A stretch of 64,000 nt of DNA from Gigaspora margarita. Its lineage: Eukaryota > Glomeromycota > Glomeromycetes > Diversisporales > Gigasporaceae. This document shows positions 54,940-64,000 of this stretch, piece after piece; the first letter of the stretch is position 1; the number at the start of each line of letters is the position of its first letter. The notes beneath the pieces were generated by a model that saw nothing but the letters and a program-made list of their open reading frames with translations, searched no databases and was not told the DNA's origin. The stretch covers positions 198,088 to 262,087 of the forward strand of contig WTPW01000773.1 in the NCBI GenBank assembly GCA_009809945.1, given 5' to 3'. A program made the translations under genes and the position numbers.

Positions 54940-57500
54940 ATAGTTAAATAAATAAATAATATAATCATATTCGAGATATAATTTTTTTAAAAGATATTTT
55001 AGATAAATGGATTTGCTTATTACTTGTCAAAGGAGTAATATTACTACCTTGTGAAGTTCTTTATGCTTTTTATTCACCTATGATGAGAGAATTTACAAAC
55101 ATCTATAGCATCTATTTTTTACATAACATATCATAAAAATTCAATATAAAAACACACTACTTTCCTTCACAAAGTTAATATAATACCAGTTTTACTTTTT
55201 ATTGCTATCACAGAGATCACAAAAAAATAGTCAAAGTTTTCTAAAGCACATAAAGAAGAACACAATACAGCTAAAACATCAGAGCAATTAAATACATTAA
55301 AAAATTTAATAAAGGGTAATACTAATAGTTATGAAAATTATAAAAAACGTATATATGGATTGTAGTTTAATTACTAAGATCTTATCACCTGTATTCTCAG
55401 AGGTTTATTCTGTGCAGTAACAACCTAACATTATGTAATATGAATAGCTAATTTGAAAACATATGCAAAAAAAAAAAGATTATTGACCAGATTATAAAAT
55501 ATCTCTATTCAATTCCTCTATCTTTAGAACCATATATTGCTACATGAAATATTAATATGATTTCAACAAAAAAACAACAGCATGTAGAATAAGTGTATGG
55601 AAGTCGAAGACCAAATTAAGCATTTGAAAACTTTTGGTATAAAAATCTAGAATTAATAAAAGGATTAATTATTTGTATGCACAAAACAACTATTATCATG
55701 AAAGTAATTTACTGCTAATCTAGATAGGATTTTTGCCACTAGAACCTTTGATACGTAGGTTACTATAACATTATAGGCATATTTGTGAACAGTAATATGA
55801 TTTTCTCAGGCCATTGAAGGCAATTTATGCCTTGTTTCTAAAATCATGATACAGTATTAAAGCAGAAACAATTTACACTTTATCAATAAACTTTAAATAG
55901 TTATAACTTTTTTTAAAATAAACTAAAAAACCTCTGACAAATTAATAGATTTAATTAAACTACATTTTTGTTAGAGAATTTTTTTTACTTTTTTGCAATA
56001 TGAATTTAAAGTTTATATTAGTAAAAACAATGAAAATATATATATATATTTATAGATTGGATGTCTTCTAGCTTGTTAATTCTAATGTTTTTATTTAGAA
56101 GCAAATAAAAGCACTTATTATTTATTATTATCACCAAGACTATAATCTTACTTATGATTTGTTGATATATAATATCTGCATATTCAGAAATTTAAATAGT
56201 ATAGTGCTTGATAGCTTTAACTCTATATAAAAATTGCCTTTACAAAAAAATACTACTCCTCTTTTAAAATTTATAAAATGTAAAACTAATGTTCTTTTTG
56301 CTTTTAAAAACAAAACTTGTAGTTTAAATTTTAAATTTAAACCTAAACTAATATAGCAGTAGCCTTTTAAACTTTGCTTATTTTATTAAAAATTTGTAAA
56401 AAAGTAAACATATATGTTTTCTCTCTTTGACCTATCAAATTACCTTATAAAGATCATGTAATATACTAAATTTTATAAATTTTATTAGTATTGGAACTAA
56501 CCAGAAAAAATTTATTTATTTTTAGAACATACTCATTTTTTGAATTAAATAATATTCTACTTTTGGTTTTATTCCATTAAAATTACTATGATAGTATGGA
56601 TTTGTAGCCTTCTGATTGGTTTAACCTTATCATCTGACCTTTAAAAAAAGTGAACAAATTTACATGGTTTTAGAATTAAAGCTATTAGCACTATAGCTGA
56701 AGTTTATAAACTAAATCTATCTTTTATAGCTATTTAAAACAATCATATTTACTGCTTAATTTTAAAATATAATATTATTTTTTGCAAAACAAGTTTTTTA
56801 ATAATTAATTAATAAATATTTTGAAAGAAAATCCTTATTTTACAAACTGACTATAATTTTATTACCTCAATACCAAAATATATACAGTGTAAATAAACTT
56901 TATATTATTAGAAAGAATTTGATATTTATTAAATTGTATAAAACTGAAAGAATACATCCATATTTACTACTAACTGGTTTAAAATTCAATTGTAAAAATA
57001 GTATAAAATTAAAACCAATTTTTACAAATATAAATGCTTTAGTTTATTATATGATATAGATTTTATTCTAATAAAAATAAATATTTAAAAAATAAAATAA
57101 AATTTGGTTGTTTTAATTCAGTTTAGAATTAAATAGATTTAGAATTAGCTTGCATTAATTCTGAATTTATAGATATTTTATATTTATCTAAAACTTATAT
57201 ATTGCATTCTTACAAATATAATTAGGATATTTTTAAATATTTTAATATATTGTAAGAAAAACAAAATAAAAATAGTATATAGAAAATTGCTAATCTTAAT
57301 CAAAGGGAATTTTTCTATTACACAAGTCCAAAGTGACTAATAAAATTATAAAAACAATTTTATATTTATTATTATTTATATTACATAACAATATATATTT
57401 ATTTTATATTTATTTATATAATATACAAAGCCACTTCTAAATGTATTAATCTACTCTTTTACTTAATACTAGCCTAACTCTAATCTCACACTACCCTTAC
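54940..57500. other. AT-rich, CpG-poor sequence; possible ORF relic at 55150-55372
   Basis: A frame with one internal stop reads FLHKVNIIPVLLFIAITE, then a stop, then AHKEEHNTAKTSEQLNTLKN and onward. Its composition is more protein-like than its surroundings, but it is too short to assign and may be chance. Nothing else is supportable. Confidence 0.3.
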
Positions 57501-57504
57501 TCTA

Positions 57505-57657
57505 AGGGCCATGTCATTAATCACCTGATTATTTTTTATCAGAGGCCTACCCTCCTCCCTCTTCTTTAATATATATATAGTCAGGTTCTTATATATAATT
57601 TCAACTTTTTTTACCTTCTCCTCCTCTAAAAAATCACCTGATTTTTGTCACTCCCCT
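57505..57657 (+). mobile_element. CACCTGATT-family MITE, best copy
   Basis: A 153-bp element from AGGGCCATGTCATTAATCAC to (reverse complement) AGGGGAGTGACAAAAATCAG. It sits in a C-rich tract of degenerate CTAACCCTAA-like repeats (57470-57780). Confidence 0.65.
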
Positions 57658-58225
57658 AACTATACCTTATCTCTTTCACCTAATACTAGCCTAACCCTAA
57701 TTCTGCACTACCTTTACTCTAACTATAACCCCAACCCCTTTAGCTCTTACCTTAACCCCTTTAGGTTTTATACTATTTGTCCTATCCTAACCCAAATTTG
57801 TACTACACCTAACACTAACTTCACTACTAATTACAATTTTTTAATTCTATTCTAACTCTATACTACTAAATCTAATCTACAGCTTTGATCTATATAGATA
57901 GCTTGGGCTTTGCAGCAGTTTACTAGTCAAATTAGCACATGATTTAGTACAGATAATGAATATAAATTCATGTGCTATCGCAATAATGATATGGATTAGC
58001 TATTAAAATATAAATTTATATAAGTAATCAATATAAGATAAACAAGCTAACTGCATATAAAGCAAAATTTTGTAAATAATTTTTTTTTTTAAGACACACA
58101 AGAAAGCTTCATCAGTAAAATTATAAGATATTGATCTTTTTTAAAAAAATTTCCTTTATTGACCTTTTACTCTCTACGAAACAAGCCAAAACATATTACT
58201 AGCAAATGCATGAGTAATATACTTA

Positions 58226-58519
58226 AGGACCCTGGACATCTAGTATAGAGGTCATACTTGAAATTTTTTAGCAAAAACACCTAAAATTTGAGAAGCAAAA
58301 AACAGTATTTGGCAATTATCTTGGCTTCTAGTGGTCCAATTTGAATGAACTTTTTTAAAAATGAAGCTCTCAGTAAGGCGCATCTAACAAAAAAAGTTTA
58401 TTCAATTCTAATTACTGGATTAAAAGTTATTAAAGTAAATAGATTTTGTTATTTTTAGCAAATTAGATCAAAATTGGCCAAAATCCAGTTATGACCTATA
58501 TGAGAGATGTCCAGGGTCC
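58226..58519 (+). mobile_element. AGGACC-type MITE, complete copy with 8-bp TSD
   Basis: A 294-bp element with ends AGGACCCTGGACATCTAGTA and, reverse complemented, AGGACCCTGGACATCTCTCA. TSD TATACTTA (58218-58225) and TATACATA (58520-58527), one mismatch. Same interior as 37934-38232 in the opposite orientation. Confidence 0.8.
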
Positions 58520-58529
58520 TTATACATAT

Positions 58530-60860
58530 ATATTTTATTTGAACATGCATTTTATAGTGATATTATGTGCTACAAGATCTATGCTATTTCGAGCATTCCT
58601 AATACCAATCTGTACTATAGCTTATACTACTTTTCTTACAAAAAAATAGTAACAAAGCATTAATAACTTACAGCACAAGACAGACAACCATAAGCGAAGA
58701 CACCAAGGAATAGCAATATAGCACAAATAAAAAAGAACCAAGAATGATAAAATAACACCAAAAAAACTATAACTGATGAAAGTAGGAACTCACAAAAGAA
58801 TAACAAATCTAAAAAAAATAATCCAACAATAACAACAAACCAACAATCTAAATAAAAAAAAAACAGGTGATTAGTAACTATTATGAAAATAATAACAACA
58901 TGAAAATAATAATTATGTTGACAATATGAAAGCATCAATATACAACAAAGCTTCACCTACAACAATTTCACTGCTCTAAGCCCAATGAAGCACCTACAAA
59001 TAGTAATACCAAAAATGATTACACTAAAAATGATGATACTGAAGAATGATGATATCTAAAAGTGACAATACTGAATAATGATAATAGCAACAAACAATGA
59101 TACCAAAGAATAATATTATCAATAAATGATGACAAGGAAAGTAAAAGAATTGATGCTATATAAAAAAAAAGAAGCACTAAATTAGAAAAACTATTAAAAA
59201 AATGGTTGTAAACAAAAAAAATAAAAAACAAATAAATATATATATATATTTCTAATTCATGTATCTAGTAAATTCTCTTTAGTTAATTACTTTAGTTAAT
59301 TATAGTTATTCTCTAGTTGTTCAGACTGAAGTGAAGAACTTATATTTTTATATGCTTTGATGACTAAAATTCTAATTTTGATGCATTCATAGAGCCATGT
59401 CATTAATTACCTAATTAATTTTTATTAAAGGCCTACCCCTTTCCTCTTTAATATAAATTTGAACAGGTTTCTATATAATTTCAACATTTTTTATCTTCTT
59501 CTCCCCTAAAAAATCATTTGATTTTTGTTACTCTCCTAATAGAAATATCAAAACTGTAGTTTTAGCATTCTTTGTTTGTAATGCTTCTGAAAAATGTGAT
59601 CTGTGACATGCGTACATGACCAGATTTTTCAGAGCTTATCCTTTTTGTTATAGTATACTAATACTAAAATTATCATTATGAGCTTTGAACTTATACTAGT
59701 TTTCAGTTCGTAGTATATATATTATATGTCAAATTGAAATTTGTATCAAATCAAAATTTTTATACTAAGTTTTATTAAAGTTAAAAAAAGCTCTAAGTTA
59801 GAATAAAAGTAGATATTAGTAGTATTATATTTATTTTGATATGATACATATTTTAATTTAATATACAATATAAATATAGCTTTAAATACAAATAAAAGTT
59901 AAAAACCAATATTATCTATTTCAAATAAATTAATAGTCCAATTTACAAAGTAAAATAAAATTATATTTCTAAATTAATCTAGACTAAAAGTGAAAGTATA
60001 TAATATTTATTAAAATATGATATTCAATTGTGAATTACTAATAGTATAGTGTGTGACACTTAAAGACTAAAATAATTTTAAAAGCTAATAGCTTTTGGTA
60101 CAGAAAAGATATTCAAAAAAAAGCTACTAATTTTTAGTTCTAATTTACTACAACTTAATGGCTTTGTTTTTTAAAAAATTATTATTTGTTTTTAAGTTAT
60201 AACTATATATAAAAACGAAAGCATTTCAGGTTTGAAAACCTGAAATTAAAATTTGAAGACTAAATTGTTTTTGACCTATTTTACTTAAAAGATGAAATTA
60301 TTTGATACTTTTTTTAAATAGACGAAATTATAAGAAACATATTTATATAAATTTTATTTGCTCTTCTTTATAAAAAATTTTAATTTTCTCTAATGAAGAC
60401 GAAATAGGCCTTTTTCAAAAATCAATTTTAGTGGTATCACTAGTTATAACATTTTAAAAATGCTTAATTTTTATATGATACATAAAAAAATTGCCAAAAA
60501 TAGGACAAATCATGTGATTTTGTCTCCTATGATTGGTCAATTTTAAAATTTAAAAATTTAAAAAATTTTAGCCAATCAGATTTTAGCAAATTAAAATATA
60601 AAAATCAAATTTAAGCTAATCAAAATGTAGAAAATCAACAAACTATCAAAATATAAAATAAAATTTTTCAAAATGGAACAAAGTCACACAATTTTAATCT
60701 TTAAGTATCATGCACTATATAAAAATTTAATGAGCATATATATGAAGTAATATAAAGTTTTTTATATACTATATTTTAATATATATTTATATAAATGCTA
60801 TATTATTTTTTTGAGCTAGTACTAAATTATTTTTTATAATATCTTTACTATATTAGAAAA
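58530..60860. other. AT-rich sequence without assignable genes
   Basis: 58650-59230 is A-rich with many GATGATA/AATAATGATA repeats, giving Phe/Leu/Ile-rich ORFs on the minus strand that look like composition artefacts. Apart from the MITE 59391-59537, 59540-60860 holds a small hairpin (TTTCAGGTTTGAAAACCTGAAA, about 60226) and nothing else recognised. Confidence 0.4.
59391..59537 (+). mobile_element. CACCTGATT-family MITE, decayed copy
   Basis: AGAGCCATGTCATTAATTAC to TTTTTGTTACTCTCCT, aligned with 57505-57657; most C or G positions of the ends have become T or A. Confidence 0.6.
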
Positions 60861-60879
60861 TACAAAAGGTACTATATTA

Positions 60880-61072
60880 ACCAGGTTAGCTGTATAGTAG
60901 GAATATGGAAGGCTCTGGTGAGTTTTAGCCATGAATAAATGGTTGTCTTCTAGTCTCAATACTTGTATATAATATGTATGTGTTTATGGCACTACCATAT
61001 GTCAATTTGCTTAAGTATTAATAAAGTTTGGAGTAGGTGCTACACCCAGGGTTTTTCTAAATATTAAAAAAA
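60880..61072 (+). mobile_element. 193-bp retroposon with 16-bp TSD and poly(A)
   Basis: The 16-mer AAAAGGTACTATATTA flanks the unit (60864-60879, 61073-61088). It ends in a run of A residues about 50 bp after AATAAAG. No clear box B was found, so it may be a truncated SINE, a LINE 3' end or an mRNA-derived copy. It shares no obvious sequence with the SINE at 10928. Confidence 0.75.
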
Positions 61073-61588
61073 AAAAGGTACTATATTATTAAAGGCACTT
61101 TTTAAAACTTTATATTAATCTAAATAAACAAAATATAAAGCTAAAAATTGTATAAAATATTATTTAAATCTGAAGCTTTTAAATAAAAAAAAGTTTGCAA
61201 AATTTTATATAGTAGTTTTTAAGCTAATTAAAGTTATACAACTTTGTATAATGTTATATATATATAAAAATTAGTAATTTTTAAAAAATTAGTTATTATA
61301 ATTACTATATATTAAAAAAATTTTTTATTAAATAAACTAAATAAATTATTATATAAATTTATTTAGTATAATAAATTACATAATTCTAAATTTTTAAAAA
61401 CTTTTAAAAAATTTTAAACAAATATTATTATTAAATATAAAAGTTAAATTATTAAATTTAAAATTAAGAAATTTTTAAAAATTTTAAATATAATAATTAT
61501 TACTATATTTAGTAGTTTTAATAAAATTTAATAAATTTTTACTATATAGTTTCAAGATTAAAATAAAAAAATTTTTAGCAAATTTGAT

Positions 61589-61755
61589 AGGGGTGTGCTA
61601 TTTATTACATAATATTTTTTACTTAGTAGCCAATCTTATCCATATATGGTGTAATCACTTTATCTAATTTGAATTGATTAATATAATATATAGACATGAT
61701 TAACATCTCTAACCATGTATCTGTGGTAAAAATTACATAATAAATGGTATGCCCT
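61589..61755. mobile_element. AGGGGTGTGC(C/T)ATTTATTA MITE, second copy
   Basis: Collinear with 32615-32782 (AATATTTTTTACTTAGTAGC, then TTAATATAATATATAGACAT). Compared with that copy, several CpG or C positions are T. Confidence 0.65.
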
Positions 61756-62688
61756 TTAAATAATTGTTAAAATATTTTAATTTAAAAATTAAAAACATTT
61801 CATTAAAAATGATTTTTTCCTTTTCTACTAATTTACCTCCAATTTCAGGTTTATTTTATTAGTATTAGAGTTTTTTTCTTGTATCACTGGTGTTGGTTTG
61901 CTAGTGATTAATATTTTTTATATAGTTGGTATTGTTTGTTTTAGTACTTCTCTCACCAAAAGTTAGTATTATTTTTTGAATTATTGGTATTATTAGTATC
62001 AACCAGTTTGGAGTATGCACAACTAAATATTTAGTTTTTTTTTTTTATACTTTTAGTATCATGTTCATGCTATACTAAATTTTTTTAAACTCAAAATAGG
62101 TGCTATTGCATCTAGTTTTTTTGTATATTACAAAATATATTTGTTGTTAGTAATAAATTTGAATATTATACTATATTTACTATTTTGGTTATTATTTTGT
62201 TTGTTGTGATTTGCATTAGAATTAGGATTAGGATTAGAGTTAAAGTTAGAATAAAAGCTGAATTAAATTATATAAGATATTTAGATAAGTGAAGCAAACT
62301 CTGTTCTATATAAGAAATGCAATCATATTGTTAAATATATAAATATTCAAATAAATTTTTTTAATATATGAAATTTAGTAAATATTCAAATATTTTTTTT
62401 AAGAATAAATACATAACTTACATTCTGTAATGGGCTTATATATCACATTCTAATTTGATTAGCTAAATTTGTAGATTTTTTTTTAAAAAATAAACAAATT
62501 ATTGTAAAAACTTTTAGATTAAGATTAAATTAGAAGGTTTATTAAAAAATTTTTAAATTTTTTTGTATTTATATACAAAATTTTGTGCTAAACAAGTTTA
62601 CTTAGTGGAAGTAATCTTAATAAAATTTAAAAATATTTGCAATATTTCATTTTTTTAACTTATTTTATAATAAGGATTTATTAATTTT

Positions 62689-62984
62689 GTGCACCATGCA
62701 CAGCTGTGCACCCTATAAAAACAAATACAAACAATAATTAGAACAACTGTGCACCCCATAGTAACAAATACAAACAATAATTAGGGTTAGGGTTAGGGTT
62801 AGAGTTGGGGTTGGTTAGAAGTAGGATTAGGATTAAATTTAAAATTTAAAGGTATCTTTATGAGGGAGCATTTTTTGTTAAAAGTGCATTAGAGATTACT
62901 ATAGTAAAATTTTGAGATTGCAATAGAAGTTATTCTAGTAAAATTTTAAAAACATATAGGGGTGCACAGCTGTGCATGTGCATA
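62689..62984. mobile_element. MITE with ATGCACAGCTGTGCACC ends and a telomere-like core
   Basis: Both ends carry ATGCACAGCTGTGCACCC(C)TATA in inverted orientation. The left end repeats CTGTGCACCC and ACAAATACAAACAATAATTA twice. The core has three TTAGGG repeats (about 62783-62802) followed by TTAGAGTTGGGGTTGG. No TSD was resolved. Confidence 0.6.
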
Positions 62985-63068
62985 TCTTAAATAAACCCAA
63001 AATAATTTCTCTAAATTTTATTAAGACAATTTAGTTTAACTAAATAAACTTGTTCTGACTAAATTTTA

Positions 63069-63225
63069 CAATCAAATCTCCATAAATGCAATATGTACAA
63101 ACAAGTCTACAATGTGTATTTAGAGAGAGCCAATTAAATTGGAGCTTTAAAGATTAGATCATCAAGTTTGTATAACTTCTACTAAAAACTGTATGCCTAT
63201 CTTAAATACTAAATTTAAGGACCCC
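63069..63225. repeat. 5' part of the CAGTCAAAC MITE, cut by an AGGACC element
   Basis: CAATCAAATCTCCATAAATG through AGATTAGATCATCAAGTTTG to TTAAATACTAAA parallels 33340-33515, then stops where AAGGACCCCGGACATCT begins. Confidence 0.65.
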
Positions 63226-63226
63226 G

Positions 63227-63420
63227 GACATCTCTGATATATATCATATTTTTTTTTAGCAAATTACAGAAAACTTGGTCTAAGGTCCAAATTTAAGTTT
63301 TAGCAAATTGAGATTAATTTTAAAAAAAGTTATATAAAGCATTTTGGCAAATTACAGCAATTTTATACATGTTATATTTTATTTTTAGCAAATTACCTAC
63401 ATTTTGCAAGAATTATACCC
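63227..63420 (+). mobile_element. AGGACCCCGG-type element, left end
   Basis: It starts AGGACCCCGGACATCTCTGA. The interior (AGCAAATTACAGAAAACTTG, GGTCTAAGGTCCAAATTTAA) matches the inverse of about 420-615. The right end was not found. Confidence 0.5.
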
Positions 63421-63429
63421 AAAAATAAG

Positions 63430-64000
63430 CTATCTTATTTTTTTGTACTATGATTTTTAAAAATTTAAGATATTTAATTTTGAAATTTTTTTGATCAAAA
63501 AATTTAAAATTAAGCATCTTTTCTTAAATTTTCAAGAAATATAAAAGTAAATATACTAAAATAATGTATTTTTATGTGCTGAACAAGTTTTCTTAGAGCA
63601 CAATATTAGAATCAATTAGTAAAATTTTGAGAATCATAGAATGTTTTAGTATTTTTATTAATAAAATTATATAAAATATTATAATTCTCAAAATTTCACT
63701 AATTGATTCTAATATTGTGCTCTAAGAAAACTTGTTCAGCAAATAAAAATACATTATTCTAGCATATTTAATTTTATATTTCTTAAAAATTTAAGAGAAG
63801 ATGCTTAATTTTGGATTTTTTGATCAAAAAATCAAAAATTAAGTATCTTTTTTTAAAATTTCAAGAAATATAAAATTAAATATACTGGAATAATGTATTT
63901 TTATGTGCTGAACAGTTTTTTTAGATCACAATATTAGAATCAATTAGTGAAATTTTGAGAATTATAATATTTTATATAATTTTATTAATAAAAATACTAA
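63430..64000. repeat. Alternating inverted repeats of a ~165-bp unit
   Basis: A unit containing GCTGAACAAGTTTTCTTAGA, GCACAATATTAGAATCAATT and AAAATTTTGAGAAT appears forward (about 63494-63655), inverted (63660-63822) and forward again (63825 to the window end). Mirror points lie at TTGATCAA near 63494 and 63823 and in an AT stretch near 63659. The array continues past the window. Confidence 0.75.

Noticed and set aside
58660-59231. Hydrophobic minus-strand ORFs
   Set aside because: AT-biased composition, no homologous domain, no conserved structure; probably chance.
62783-62805. Chromosome end
   Set aside because: Only three TTAGGG units inside a TIR-bounded MITE, with normal sequence on both sides.

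Overview
This is a eukaryotic, very AT-rich window, most likely from an arbuscular mycorrhizal fungus (Glomeromycotina, Rhizophagus/Glomeraceae type). The main reason is the intact Sel1-repeat plus protein-kinase fusion at 45839-47854, a family greatly expanded in those fungi. Sparse genes, dense miniature transposons and strong AT bias fit the same picture. No operons, CRISPR arrays, rRNA genes or convincing functional tRNA genes are visible. There are two assembly gaps (19632-20401 and 34770-35574).

Reliable coding content is small: the 3' end of a TPR-like gene (2-103), a serine-rich single-exon gene on the minus strand (20491-21168), a doubtful 84-codon ORF (22934-23188), a broken kinase copy (41410-42050) and the intact Sel1-kinase gene (45839-47854). 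The broken and intact kinases lie in a local segmental duplication. Their downstream flanks match in collinear blocks (42465-43310 against 49365-49970 plus 54838-54935), and later insertions have separated the blocks.

The rest is largely transposon-derived. Many elements can be delimited from terminal inverted repeats (TIRs) and target-site duplications (TSDs). (a) Long-TSD retroposons: a 617-bp tRNA-headed SINE (10928-11544), a 193-bp element (60880-61072) and a 5'-truncated retrocopy (36278-36924, minus strand). (b) An MITE family with 7-bp TSDs and often telomere-like cores (5423-5633, 6456-6938, 50596-50795, 52395-52847, relatives at 42727 and 53921). (c) hAT-like MITEs with 8-bp TSDs, several filled with short tandem repeats. 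(d) TA-flanked mariner/pogo-like MITEs and foldbacks. Between 50.0 and 54.8 kb these nest into a 4.7-kb element with its own 8-bp TSD and an internal ~140-bp satellite.

Base composition splits the window into domains. About 1-14.6 kb, 27.9-40 kb and 54.9-64 kb are almost free of CpG, apart from a few inserts that still carry it. About 14.65-27.75 kb and 40-54.8 kb, where nearly all the genes lie, keep ordinary CpG. A dispersed repeat present in both kinds of domain (12734-13003 and 48551-48815) shows CpG replaced mostly by TpG/CpA in the depleted copy. This suggests methylation-linked decay of a silent compartment. Boundaries were read by eye and not computed.
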